NCBI RefSeq assembly: GCF_001420695.1
Contig: NZ_LJJB01000007.1
Location: 643,890 to 707,889, forward strand
Direction: 5' to 3'
Length of the DNA: 64,000 bases
Origin: Brevibacillus choshinensis
Lineage (GTDB): Bacteria > Bacillota > Bacilli > Brevibacillales > Brevibacillaceae
Within the stretch, counting starts at the first letter, position 1. Each line of letters starts with the position of its first letter. Of this stretch, positions 25,752 through 33,839 are shown piece after piece. A program made the position numbers and the translations under genes. The notes below the pieces were generated by a model. That model did not search any database, was not told the DNA's origin, and worked only from the letters and a program-made list of their open reading frames with translations.

Positions 25752-28196
25752 GTGGAGGAGTCGAAGGAACCGAAATCGCATATACCCATTCGGCTTAACA
25801 TTTTGTTCTTGATCGTGTTCCTGTTTTTTGCCGCTATTATTATGCGTCTCGCCTTCGTGCAGTTGGTAGAAGGAGAACAGTACCGTCATGAGCTGGAGAA
25901 ATTCAGTATTCGTGAGCTGCCGATTTCCGCCCCGAGGGGAAGAATCCTCGATAAAAATGGAGCGGTGCTTGTCTCCAATAAACCGGTCTATACGGTGCAA
26001 TACGTAGAAGAGCAAGGACAGGATATCGATGAAGAAAAAGTAGCGGATCGACTGGCGAAGATCCTAGTTCCCGATGACGGGAAAATGGGAACAGACAAAG
26101 AACTGCTGAAAAAGACGATCGAGCTGCGGTCCACCTTACCTGTTGCTTTTGATTCCAAGAAAACGAATGAGCTGAAGTCGTTAATCACGCCGAAGCTGCA
26201 ATTGGTTCCGAAGCAGGAGAATGTGGACACGATGTCCGATTATAATCTGGTGAAAACGGCCTTGTACGTAGGCTTGCGAGTCCGTTCACCATTTGATGAA
26301 AAGGAACGGGAGAGTGTCCTGGGCAAGCTGAAAGCGAGCACGAAGACGACTGGCAATGCAACGGCGCTGGATGGATTGTCGGATTTGGAGCTGTTGAAAA
26401 CGGCGATCAACGCCAACTTGCAGTTCAGTCTGACGCTAGACAAGGAAGACCGGGATGAACTGATTAAGGAAGTGAAGGCGCAGATCCGACTACTGCCGAC
26501 GCCATCACAGCTTTCGGAGAAGTCGGATATGGATTTGCTTCGGTATGCGTCGCTGTTTGAATTGGATGTACCATTACCGTTGACTGATCAGCAGCGCCAG
26601 TTCCAATGGCACAAGCTGTCTCTCTTGCAGGAAATGCGTTCCCCGCAAATGGCAAGCTACATTCCACGTCGGGTGAAGGTCAACATTACGCAGCAAGAGA
26701 TGTTCCAGATCGAAGAAAGACGGACGGAGTTACCTGGAATCAGCGTGGAGTTGGAGCCGGTGCGGCAAATCATGCCTGATCCGGACGGTTCTGCATTTGG
26801 TACACACTTTCTTGGATACATCAACGCGATTCGACCAGAAAGCCTCAAGGAATACGAGGCTCAAGGCTACAACGCCATTGACCGCGTAGGGGTAACGGGC
26901 CTGGAGAGCTATTACGAGCGGTATTTGCGAGGAAAAGATGGCATCATGGACGTCCATGTCAACAAAAACTCGGAAACCGTAGAAAAAACCATGCGTCAAG
27001 CGCCGGAGCCTGGTAACGATCTCGTGCTAGCAATGGATTGGCGTTTTCAGAGCAAGGTCGAAGCCATTTTAAAAGAAGAGGTAGAATCGTATAAAAAACG
27101 ACCTACCACACCAAAAGAATTTAAAGATGCACACGTACTGGCGATGAATCCGAATACGGGTGAAGTTCTGGCAATGGCGAGCTATCCGGATTACAACCTA
27201 AACTTGTACTATGACCGTAAAGAATTTAACAAGGTGTACTCGTCCGTGATTCTGCCGAATGAATCCAATCGCTTCATTTATACACCGTATCCGCCAGCTT
27301 CCACTTACAAACCGCTGTCCGTCATGATTGCTCTGCAGGAAGGCTTGACGAATCCGAATGAGACCATCTATGACCGAGGTGGGCTGGATGTGGGGACCTC
27401 GTACAAACGGAACTGGAAAGCGGGTGGACACGGGCCGGTAAACGCCCGTCGCGCCTTGCAAGTATCCAATAATACGTACATGTACGAAATGGCCATCCGT
27501 TTAGCGAAGAAGGGTACGCATGGTTGGGAAAAGCAGTTTTCCGTACTTGATTTCTACAACGCCCAGTTTGGCCTCGGGGTAAAAACCGGGATTGACCTGC
27601 CGGGTGAAAAGACAGGCTGGGAAAACCCGAATCTCTACTACGGTAACTTGGCGGATGCCATGATCGGACAATACGACCTGTTTACTCCGATGCAGATCGC
27701 ACAGTATGTCTCGACCATTGCCAACGGTGGCTACCGGATTCGTCCGCATCTCGTCAAAGAAATTCGCAGAGGGACGACCGACCCGAAAAATCCAGGACAA
27801 ACACTGACACTCATTGAGCCACAAGTGTTGAACCGGGTAAACATTGATCCGAAATACATCCAGGTAGTAAGAGAAGGGATGCACCTCGTTACTCAACCAG
27901 GTGGTACCGTCTCTCGTGCCTTCAAAGGTTTGCCTTATAATGTGGCTGCAAAGTCTGGTACGGCGCAGACCGGACGCCGCGCGGAGAATGCGTTGGTCGT
28001 TGGCTTTGCCCCATACGAGAATCCGCAAATCGTATTTGTAGTCGTAGCACCAAACAGTTTGCGGGATGGAACATCCAGTTCGGACGCGACGGGTCCAATC
28101 GCGCGAAGATTATTGGAGGCCTACGACGAATTTAATCCTGGCGTCCTGCATCCAGCTTCAATTTCAACTTCAACTTCCTCATCCTCACCCAAGTAA
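25752..28196 (+). CDS. Class B penicillin-binding protein (PBP2/MrdA type) with tandem 48-residue repeats
   Basis: This elongasome transpeptidase cross-links peptidoglycan with RodA. It has one N-terminal membrane anchor (about 15-36), a PBP dimerisation domain starting PISAPRGRILDKNGAVL, and a transpeptidase domain with S-x-x-K (PPASTYKPLSV), S-x-N (ALQVSNNTYMY) and K-S-G-T (AAKSGTAQTG). At 814 residues it is about 100 longer than typical homologues. Four repeats of exactly 48 residues begin at about residues 114, 162, 210 and 258, each led by (T/S)D-x-x-L(L/V)(K/R). The start is GTG 25752 after AAGGAGGGGAG. Its place after mreD and before rodA supports the elongation role. Confidence 0.93.
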   Translation: MEESKEPKSHIPIRLNILFLIVFLFFAAIIMRLAFVQLVEGEQYRHELEKFSIRELPISAPRGRILDKNGAVLVSNKPVYTVQYVEEQGQDIDEEKVADRLAKILVPDDGKMGTDKELLKKTIELRSTLPVAFDSKKTNELKSLITPKLQLVPKQENVDTMSDYNLVKTALYVGLRVRSPFDEKERESVLGKLKASTKTTGNATALDGLSDLELLKTAINANLQFSLTLDKEDRDELIKEVKAQIRLLPTPSQLSEKSDMDLLRYASLFELDVPLPLTDQQRQFQWHKLSLLQEMRSPQMASYIPRRVKVNITQQEMFQIEERRTELPGISVELEPVRQIMPDPDGSAFGTHFLGYINAIRPESLKEYEAQGYNAIDRVGVTGLESYYERYLRGKDGIMDVHVNKNSETVEKTMRQAPEPGNDLVLAMDWRFQSKVEAILKEEVESYKKRPTTPKEFKDAHVLAMNPNTGEVLAMASYPDYNLNLYYDRKEFNKVYSSVILPNESNRFIYTPYPPASTYKPLSVMIALQEGLTNPNETIYDRGGLDVGTSYKRNWKAGGHGPVNARRALQVSNNTYMYEMAIRLAKKGTHGWEKQFSVLDFYNAQFGLGVKTGIDLPGEKTGWENPNLYYGNLADAMIGQYDLFTPMQIAQYVSTIANGGYRIRPHLVKEIRRGTTDPKNPGQTLTLIEPQVLNRVNIDPKYIQVVREGMHLVTQPGGTVSRAFKGLPYNVAAKSGTAQTGRRAENALVVGFAPYENPQIVFVVVAPNSLRDGTSSSDATGPIARRLLEAYDEFNPGVLHPASISTSTSSSSPK

Positions 28197-28297
28197 AAAT
28201 GGTATGACGGCGTTATGTGACCCGATTCGGCAAATTTTTCAAGTAGAGCAGGAAAAAACTTTCTGCATGGCGAATGGTATCGGTCGAGGTGAAACAG

Positions 28298-28969
28298 GTG
28301 ACGACTGTGAAAAGCAAGGTCACAATCAAAGGGACAAAAGAGGGGCTCGTCTTCTTCATGGATGATACCTGTTCCTTCGACGAACTGCTGGCCGATGTGC
28401 GTGAAAAAATAGAGCATAGCCATCAACAGATTTTGTCGGGGCCGTTGATTCGGGTATCGATTAAATTGGGAAAACGATACTGCTCACCAGAGCAACAGGA
28501 GCAGTTGACTCAAATTATTCGGCAGAAGGGGAATCTGGTCATTCATACCGTTGAGGCGGATGTGATTACACGGGAGGAAGCTTTTGCCGAGCGCCTTAAA
28601 ACCCATTTTTCCGTCATTGTGAACACGGTTCGCTCCGGTCAAGTACTAGAGTACGACGGAGACTTGCTCCTTTTGGGGGATGTCAACCCGGGAGGAACCG
28701 TTCGCAGTACGGGTAATATCTACGTTCTGGGACACTTGCGCGGCTACGTCCATGCAGGTATTGCCGGTGATAGTCAGGTCATTATTGCTGCAGCGGTCAT
28801 GAGTCCTACCCAATTGCGGATTGCAGACGTAATCAGCAAACCAGGGGAAGAGTGGACCAATCATTCAGGTGGAACCGAGTTCGCCTATCTGGATAATGAC
28901 ACGATGCTGGTAGCCAAAATGAACTACCTGTCACGGATTCGTCCGGAACTGGGAGATAAGAAGGCTTGA
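28298..28969 (+). CDS. minC: Septum site-determining protein MinC
   Basis: MinC inhibits FtsZ polymerisation away from midcell. The N-terminal domain (VTIKGTKEGLVFFMDDTCSFDELL) and the C-terminal beta-helix (LLGDVNPGGTVRSTGNIYVLG with GYVHAGIAGD) are clear. GTG 28298 is chosen, preceded by GAGGTG six bases upstream and giving 223 residues; GTG 28307 and ATG 28274 are in frame. minD follows. Confidence 0.93.
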   Translation: MTTVKSKVTIKGTKEGLVFFMDDTCSFDELLADVREKIEHSHQQILSGPLIRVSIKLGKRYCSPEQQEQLTQIIRQKGNLVIHTVEADVITREEAFAERLKTHFSVIVNTVRSGQVLEYDGDLLLLGDVNPGGTVRSTGNIYVLGHLRGYVHAGIAGDSQVIIAAAVMSPTQLRIADVISKPGEEWTNHSGGTEFAYLDNDTMLVAKMNYLSRIRPELGDKKA

Positions 28970-28995
28970 GGGTTGAGTGAAGAGGAGGAACGGAC

Positions 28996-29790
28996 GTGGG
29001 GATAGGAATTGTCGTAACTTCTGGTAAAGGCGGCGTGGGTAAGACGACCACTTCCGCAAATTTAGGTACAGCTCTTGCGTTGCTAGGACAAAAGGTATGC
29101 ATGGTAGATACCGATATCGGGCTGCGCAATCTGGACGTCGTGATGGGGCTGGAAAATCGTATTATTTACGATCTCGTCGATGTAGCAGAAGGTGCATGCC
29201 GTCTGCCTCAAGCGCTGATCAAGGACAAACGCTTTGAAAATCTGTCGCTTTTGCCGGCTGCCCAGACAAAGGACAAGTCTGCGGTATCACCCGAGCAAAT
29301 GGAAGAGATCATTACGCAGTTGAAGCGCGAATATGATTACGTGATCATTGACTGCCCAGCTGGGATCGAACAAGGCTTCCGGAATGCCGTGGCAGGTGCT
29401 GATCAGGCTATTGTCGTAACAACCCCGGAAAAAGCAGCTGTCCGAGATGCAGATAGGATTATCGGACTATTGGAACGCGAAAAAGTCGGGATGCCCAAGC
29501 TGGTCATCAACCGTGTGCGCTCGCATATGGTGAAAAACGGTGATATGCTGGATGTCGAGGACATTCTGGATCTGCTTGCCATTGACTTGATCGGTGTCGT
29601 ACCCGATGATGATCATGTTATCAAATCAGCGAATCTGGGAGAGCCTGCCGTGATGAATCACGAGTCTCGCGCTTCCATCGCGTATCGCAATATTGCCCGC
29701 AGACTACTGGGCGAAGCAGTACCCCTGCAACCACTGGAAGAAAAAGCAGGTGTGTTCCATAAAATGCGCAAGTTTTTTGGCTTGAAATAG
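28996..29790 (+). CDS. minD: Septum site-determining ATPase MinD
   Basis: This deviant-Walker ATPase recruits MinC to the membrane. It has TSGKGGVGKTTTSANLG (deviant Walker A with the signature Lys), MVDTDIGLRNLDVVMGLENR and DYVIIDCPAGIEQGF, and a C-terminal amphipathic helix (FHKMRKFFGLK) for membrane binding. It is 264 residues, the usual length, with GTG 28996 after AGAGGAGG. Confidence 0.96.
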   Translation: MGIGIVVTSGKGGVGKTTTSANLGTALALLGQKVCMVDTDIGLRNLDVVMGLENRIIYDLVDVAEGACRLPQALIKDKRFENLSLLPAAQTKDKSAVSPEQMEEIITQLKREYDYVIIDCPAGIEQGFRNAVAGADQAIVVTTPEKAAVRDADRIIGLLEREKVGMPKLVINRVRSHMVKNGDMLDVEDILDLLAIDLIGVVPDDDHVIKSANLGEPAVMNHESRASIAYRNIARRLLGEAVPLQPLEEKAGVFHKMRKFFGLK

Positions 29791-29798
29791 GTTAGGCA

Positions 29799-29832
29799 TG
29801 GCTCCCGTCTGCAAAGGTGGGAGCCACGTTTT
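29799..29832 (+). terminator. Hairpin between minD and rodA (weak terminator or attenuator)
   Basis: TGGCTCCC (29799-29806) pairs perfectly with GGGAGCCA (29819-29826), and a short CGTTTTC follows. The poor T tract suggests partial termination, allowing read-through to rodA. Confidence 0.5.
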
Positions 29833-29846
29833 CTAGGAGGACGAGT

Positions 29847-30977
29847 ATGGACCTGGAAAAACGACATCTGAAAACTGTCGACTGGACCATCATCATGATA
29901 TTGGTAGCTCTGGGGATATTCAGCTATTTGGGAATCTCTGGTTCTGCCGCAGGCGCCGATAAGGCTCATCAGCAGGTCATCTGGTATATTGTTGGGTTCA
30001 TCGTACTGGGTGGTACATTACTGTTTGACTATCGCCTGTTCTACAACATGTCGTATGTTTTGTACGTGATTGGGCTGATCTTATTGATCGGTGTATTTCA
30101 AACCAAACCAATCAACAATACGACGAGCTGGTATGACCTCGGACCGATTTTGCTGCAGCCGTCTGAGCCGATGAAGCTATTTACCATTCTGGCAGTCGCG
30201 CGGTTTATGGCAAAACGAGCAGAAGATCCGGATCGATTCTATTATTTTTATAAATTGATTCCGGTCGGCGCACTAGTAGGGGTCCCATTGTTATTGATCC
30301 TGATACAACCTGACTTGGGTACAGCACTGGTTTTCACCGGAATGCTCGCGACGATGCTGATTGTCGGTGGGATTCGTTTGAAGCATGTGATGTACGTAGC
30401 GGGTTTGGTGGGCAGCTTTTTTGCAGGCATGACCATGCTGTATCAGTATAAGCAAGATATTTTCTTCAAGATCATCAAACCGTACCAATGGGACCGGATT
30501 ATCTTCTGGATGGACCCGGATCTGGAAGCGATGGGCCGGGGATTTCAGCTCAAGCAAGCCTTGATCGCCATTGGTTCTGGTCAGTTGTTTGGAAAAGGGA
30601 TTGATACGCCGACGCAAGCGAGCTTTGGTTGGGTACCAGTCGGGGAGAGTGACTTTATTTTCACGGTCATCGCGGAAAAGCTGGGCTTTATCGGTGCAGG
30701 GCTGTTGATGATTCTGTTTTTCTTCTTGATCTACCGGATGATCCGTATTGCGATGGAAGCAAAAGACCCGTTTGGCTCCTATGTGGTAGCAGGTGTCGTC
30801 GGGATGCTGACGTTCCAAATTTTCGAGAACATCGGCATGACGATTCAGCTGATGCCGATCACGGGGATCCCACTTCCATTCATCAGTTACGGGGGGAGTT
30901 CGTTGATCACCAACTTCCTGATCATAGGCGTGGTGCTGAATGTCGGCATGCGCAAGGACAAGCTGCGATTTGACTAA
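29847..30977 (+). CDS. rodA: Rod shape-determining protein RodA (SEDS glycosyltransferase)
   Basis: RodA is the lipid II polymerase of the elongasome and partners a class B PBP. The 376-residue protein has about ten membrane segments, with family motifs LLQPSEPMKL, QPDLGTALVF, LKQALIAIGSGQLFGKG and the C-terminal GIPLPFISYGGSSLITN. ATG 29847 follows AGGAGG; an upstream in-frame extension from 29817 lies in the hairpin. RodA rather than FtsW/SpoVE is inferred from neighbours (mre-PBP-min). Confidence 0.93.
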   Translation: MDLEKRHLKTVDWTIIMILVALGIFSYLGISGSAAGADKAHQQVIWYIVGFIVLGGTLLFDYRLFYNMSYVLYVIGLILLIGVFQTKPINNTTSWYDLGPILLQPSEPMKLFTILAVARFMAKRAEDPDRFYYFYKLIPVGALVGVPLLLILIQPDLGTALVFTGMLATMLIVGGIRLKHVMYVAGLVGSFFAGMTMLYQYKQDIFFKIIKPYQWDRIIFWMDPDLEAMGRGFQLKQALIAIGSGQLFGKGIDTPTQASFGWVPVGESDFIFTVIAEKLGFIGAGLLMILFFFLIYRMIRIAMEAKDPFGSYVVAGVVGMLTFQIFENIGMTIQLMPITGIPLPFISYGGSSLITNFLIIGVVLNVGMRKDKLRFD

Positions 30978-30981
30978 ACGC

Positions 30982-31010
30982 GTGACAAATGCATATCGCT
31001 GTGATAAAAT
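30982..31010 (+). promoter_or_regulatory. Sigma-A promoter of the rodA-csp intergenic RNA
   Basis: GTGACA (30982-30987), 17 bases, then TAAAAT (31005-31010). Transcription would start near 31017 and run into the three-tier hairpin at 31065-31122. Confidence 0.6.
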
Positions 31011-31016
31011 CATCCT

Positions 31017-31122
31017 AAGTTAACCATTTTTACAAGTTATAGTATTTGATGGATTGGTTATGGAGTCGTACTGCTTGAGTGTGACGAACCATTTGTCAAT
31101 CTCAACATTGTACGACTTTTTT
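31017..31122 (+). ncRNA. Candidate small RNA or terminated leader with three-tier hairpin
   Basis: A stretch of about 105 bases has its own promoter and no plausible reading frame. It ends in a nested stem: GTCGTAC (31065-31071) with GTACGAC (31110-31116), TTGAG (31075-31079) with CTCAA (31101-31105), and TGAC (31082-31085) with GTCA (31095-31098), followed by six Ts. TAACCA near its 5' end can pair with TGGTTA at about 31055-31060. It could be a stand-alone sRNA or a conditionally terminated leader of the cold-shock gene 90 bases downstream. The identity is unproven. Confidence 0.5.
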
Positions 31123-31210
31123 CCTTGACGCAAAAAGCTTTTCTGTAAAAAGCGGTTGACGCTACACTTTTTCGCCTCGTGGGGCGTAATGTTCAGGGAG
31201 GTTTTGTTTC

Positions 31211-31411
31211 ATGCAACAAGGTATCGTAAAATGGTTCAATGCAGAAAAAGGATACGGTTTCATCCAAGTTGAGGGTGGAGACGACGTATTCGTACATTAC
31301 AGCGCGATCCAGTCAGAAGGTTTCAAATCTCTGGACGAAGGTCAAAAGGTTGAATTTGAGATCGTTCAAGGTAGCCGTGGACCACAAGCTGCTAGCGTAA
31401 CAAAACTGTAA
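31211..31411 (+). CDS. Cold-shock protein (CspA/CspB family)
   Basis: This 66-residue OB-fold RNA/DNA chaperone has the RNP1-type motif [11 protein letters not shown] and RNP2-type [10 protein letters not shown], and opens [14 protein letters not shown] as in the family. It prevents RNA secondary structure in the cold and in stationary phase. AGGGAGG precedes the ATG. The long structured region upstream fits the tendency of csp messages to carry regulatory 5' leaders. Confidence 0.96.
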   Translation: MQQGIVKWFNAEKGYGFIQVEGGDDVFVHYSAIQSEGFKSLDEGQKVEFEIVQGSRGPQAASVTKL

Positions 31412-31433
31412 ATTAATCTTCGGCAGATTTCGA

Positions 31434-31465
31434 GGCAGTCTCTCAATGGGGAGACTGTCTTTTTT
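31434..31465 (+). terminator. Terminator after the cold-shock gene
   Basis: GGCAGTCTC (31434-31442) pairs with GAGACTGTC (31451-31459), and six Ts follow. Confidence 0.88.
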
Positions 31466-31578
31466 GCGTTTTCAAATGGGGTGGGCGAGAAGAGCAGGGA
31501 GCTAGTATGGACGTGCGTCATAAAGCAGGTAGACAAGTCATAAGATGATACAAAGGCTTGGCCTGCGGAGGGATGAGG

Positions 31579-32361
31579 ATGTTTCGTGAAGTAGATCGAG
31601 TAAAGGAAAGAAGACGGGAGCGATTGGAGCGAATTCGCTTGCAGCCGCGCGATAGTTTTTCACCTTTTGTGGATGACTGGAAGGACCCGATCGAGCCTAC
31701 GGCAGAGCCATTTGCATTTTCGTTACGGGAGGACGATCCCGTGAACCAGCGTCACTCTCATGAAACGTGGGGAATCCAGATCCTCGTGTCTGTCTTGTTG
31801 GTCGGCATGGCGTATCTGCTATTCCAGACCTCTTTGATTCCTGTGACATGGAAAAACTCGGCGCGCGAGGTCATGACTCGCGATTTCAATTTCTCAGGTG
31901 TAGCAGATTGGTACGAAGCGCGGTTTGGTTCCTTGCCGACCCTTTTACCGTCTCTTCACGGTCCTAATGCCGTTCCGGCTGCGGGGACGACGACCAAGGA
32001 AGCAGCAGTCTGGAAGCTACCTGCAAGCTGGAAGGTGGTCAAGACTTTTGAACCACAGAGCGCAAAAGTGGTTCTCAACACTGGAATGCAAGACCAGGTG
32101 ACGATAGGAGAGGCAGGATGGGTCACATTTGTTGGTGACAAACCAGGGTACGGTACGACGGTGGTCGTTCGGTTAACAAAGGGTCGTGAGGTCTGGTTCG
32201 GTAATCTAGAAAGGGTAAAGGTGGCAAAAGATGATGTGTTACAGGCGGGGCAGGAGATCGGGACTGCACGTGCGGTAAACAATTCGTCCCGTCACCTTTA
32301 CCTGGGGGTCAAGTCGGAGGATCAGTTCGTGAATCCGCTGGATGTGATCCCGTTTGAGTAA
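31579..32361 (+). CDS. spoIVFA: Stage IV sporulation protein FA (SpoIVFA, M23-like)
   Basis: SpoIVFA anchors BofA and the SpoIVFB protease in the outer forespore membrane and keeps pro-sigma-K processing in check. The 260-residue product has a charged cytoplasmic region, one membrane segment (about 68-90, GIQILVSVLLVGMAYLLF) and an extracytoplasmic M23/LytM-like domain (VGDKPGYGTTVVVRLTKGREVWFGNL...LQAGQEIG). The domain lacks the catalytic HxH zinc ligands, as expected for the family. ATG 31579 is preferred, six bases after GGAGGG. It overlaps spoIVFB. Confidence 0.9.
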   Translation: MFREVDRVKERRRERLERIRLQPRDSFSPFVDDWKDPIEPTAEPFAFSLREDDPVNQRHSHETWGIQILVSVLLVGMAYLLFQTSLIPVTWKNSAREVMTRDFNFSGVADWYEARFGSLPTLLPSLHGPNAVPAAGTTTKEAAVWKLPASWKVVKTFEPQSAKVVLNTGMQDQVTIGEAGWVTFVGDKPGYGTTVVVRLTKGREVWFGNLERVKVAKDDVLQAGQEIGTARAVNNSSRHLYLGVKSEDQFVNPLDVIPFE

Positions 32362-33187
32362 GGGCTGGTTCGGCTTTCGCATTCGAATTCATTTGCTTTT
32401 TTGGGCGGTGATTGGCCTGTCTGTGATGACAGGCCATTTTTTGGAGGTCCTCACGTTATTCGTCATTGTCCTCATTCACGAGATTGGCCACGTGGCAATG
32501 GCGAGAGAGCTGGGCTGGACGGTGACCGAAGTGCAATTACTGCCGTTTGGTGGTGTCGCGACGATGGAAGACGCCTATGCGACTGATCCGTTGGATGAAA
32601 TCGTTGTTGCGCTGGCGGGTCCTTTTTTAAATTTCGTGATGATGGCAGTCTCCTATTTGTTCTGGTACGCGGGGATTTGGACGGAGGAATGGGCACGGTT
32701 TTTTCTGACAAGCAACCTGACGATAGCTTTGTTTAACTTGCTCCCGATCTGGCCGCTCGATGGAGGGAGAATCGTTCAGGCGATCTTGTGCTGGTTCATG
32801 CCGTATCGTCAGGCAGCGATTATCTCCATGACCGGAAGTACGTTATTGGCAGGACTCATGGTAGGGTTGTCCGGGTTGGAACTGAAGATCAACGTGCTCG
32901 TGATCGGGGTGTACCTGCTGACGGTGAACATACAGGCGTTTCTGCGCTTTCCGTATCAGTTCTTTCGTTTCTTAATGGAGAAGTATGTTCGGCAGCCCGA
33001 TGAATACGCTGTTCAGGCAATGAGCGTTGAGCCGGGGGAGACAGTCTTGGAGGTCTCACACAAGCTGCGACGAGGATGCTCGCATTTGTTCTATGTCCAA
33101 GGATCAGGTCTGCTTGCGGAGGAACAGCTTTTGCATGCTCTGCTTTTTGAGCAGAAACACGATGCGAAGGTGGGCCAACTTGTTTAG
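32354..33187 (+). CDS. spoIVFB: Stage IV sporulation protein FB, pro-sigma-K site-2 protease
   Basis: This intramembrane M50 metalloprotease cleaves pro-sigma-K in the mother cell. The 277-residue product has the catalytic HEIGH motif (IVLIHEIGHVAMARELG, near residue 42), the third zinc-ligand motif PLDGGRIVQAI, about six membrane segments and a C-terminal CBS-like region. The TTG at 32354 overlaps the end of spoIVFA by eight bases, so expression probably depends on translational coupling. It is followed by a convergent gene overlapping by four bases. Confidence 0.92.
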   Translation: MSKGWFGFRIRIHLLFWAVIGLSVMTGHFLEVLTLFVIVLIHEIGHVAMARELGWTVTEVQLLPFGGVATMEDAYATDPLDEIVVALAGPFLNFVMMAVSYLFWYAGIWTEEWARFFLTSNLTIALFNLLPIWPLDGGRIVQAILCWFMPYRQAAIISMTGSTLLAGLMVGLSGLELKINVLVIGVYLLTVNIQAFLRFPYQFFRFLMEKYVRQPDEYAVQAMSVEPGETVLEVSHKLRRGCSHLFYVQGSGLLAEEQLLHALLFEQKHDAKVGQLV

Positions 33188-33717
33188 ATCGGCGGGCTCC
33201 ACTCCATTAACCAACAATCACGCTTGCTTCCTTCATGCCATTCGTGCTGAGGAAGCCATTTTACTTTGTGGAAGCCGCACTTCTCGTAGCAGCGAATCGC
33301 ACGGGCGTTCCATGCCTGTGGGTCCAGAACGATCTTTTGCGCCCCGAATTGTTGGGAAAGGTGCACGAGGAGGGATTGAACGATGAGTGTACCGATTCCT
33401 TTGCCCCAGTAATCAGGCTCACCGATGAACTGATCCATGCCGTAAATGACAGTCGTCAAATCGTATCCGTACTCCTGTCTGTATTCTTCATCCAACGTGT
33501 AGTATTGACCGTAGCCGATGGGGTGATCGTCATAGAGAAAGAGAAGACGGGATGCATCGTCCACAGCCGTGTAGAAGTGTTCGTGAACTAGATCGAGATC
33601 ATGTGGGCGATCACGACCTTCGTAATAACGAAGCACTCGCTCATCAGAGAGCCACTTGACCAAGTAAGGAGCATCCTGTTCTTGTAGGGGGCGTATTGTC
33701 ACTCGGCTAGCTTCCAT
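33184..33717 (-). CDS. GNAT N-acetyltransferase, AAC(6')-like
   Basis: This 177-residue reverse-strand protein shows the GNAT fold. It has an N-terminal MEASRVTIRPLQEQDAPYLVKWLSDERV, an IGEPDYWGKGIGTLIVQSLL acetyl-CoA-binding loop (G-K-G-I-G) and DPQAWNARAIRCYEKCGF. These blocks resemble aminoglycoside 6'-N-acetyltransferases of the AAC(6')-Ib group, but the substrate cannot be read from sequence. AAAGGAGAG precedes the ATG. It lies in a conserved sporulation/ribosomal cluster in the opposite orientation, and its stop overlaps that of spoIVFB. Confidence 0.85.
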   Translation of the reverse strand: MEASRVTIRPLQEQDAPYLVKWLSDERVLRYYEGRDRPHDLDLVHEHFYTAVDDASRLLFLYDDHPIGYGQYYTLDEEYRQEYGYDLTTVIYGMDQFIGEPDYWGKGIGTLIVQSLLVHLSQQFGAQKIVLDPQAWNARAIRCYEKCGFHKVKWLPQHEWHEGSKRDCWLMEWSPPI

Positions 33718-33784
33718 GGGGTTTCTCTCCTTTAAGTGGTTCCTTTTCTTTTCCAGATGCCTGTGATAGGATTACTTCCTGTGA

Positions 33785-33807
33785 GTCTGAAAATCCTTGT
33801 TTCAGAC
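33785..33807 (+). other. Perfect hairpin in the RNase G leader
   Basis: GTCTGAAA (33785-33792) and TTTCAGAC (33800-33807) form a perfect 8-base-pair stem with a 7-base loop, ending 33 bases before the rng start. There is no following T run, so it is not a terminator. It may affect message stability or translation. Confidence 0.45.
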
Positions 33808-33839
33808 AGAGATTGTACGGGATTGTGGGGAGTGATTGC

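Noticed and set aside
31125-31168. Two TTGACG hexamers upstream of the cold-shock gene as its promoter
   Set aside because: Neither has an acceptable -10 at 16-18 bases; TACACT at 31163 has no matching -35. The csp promoter could not be fixed.
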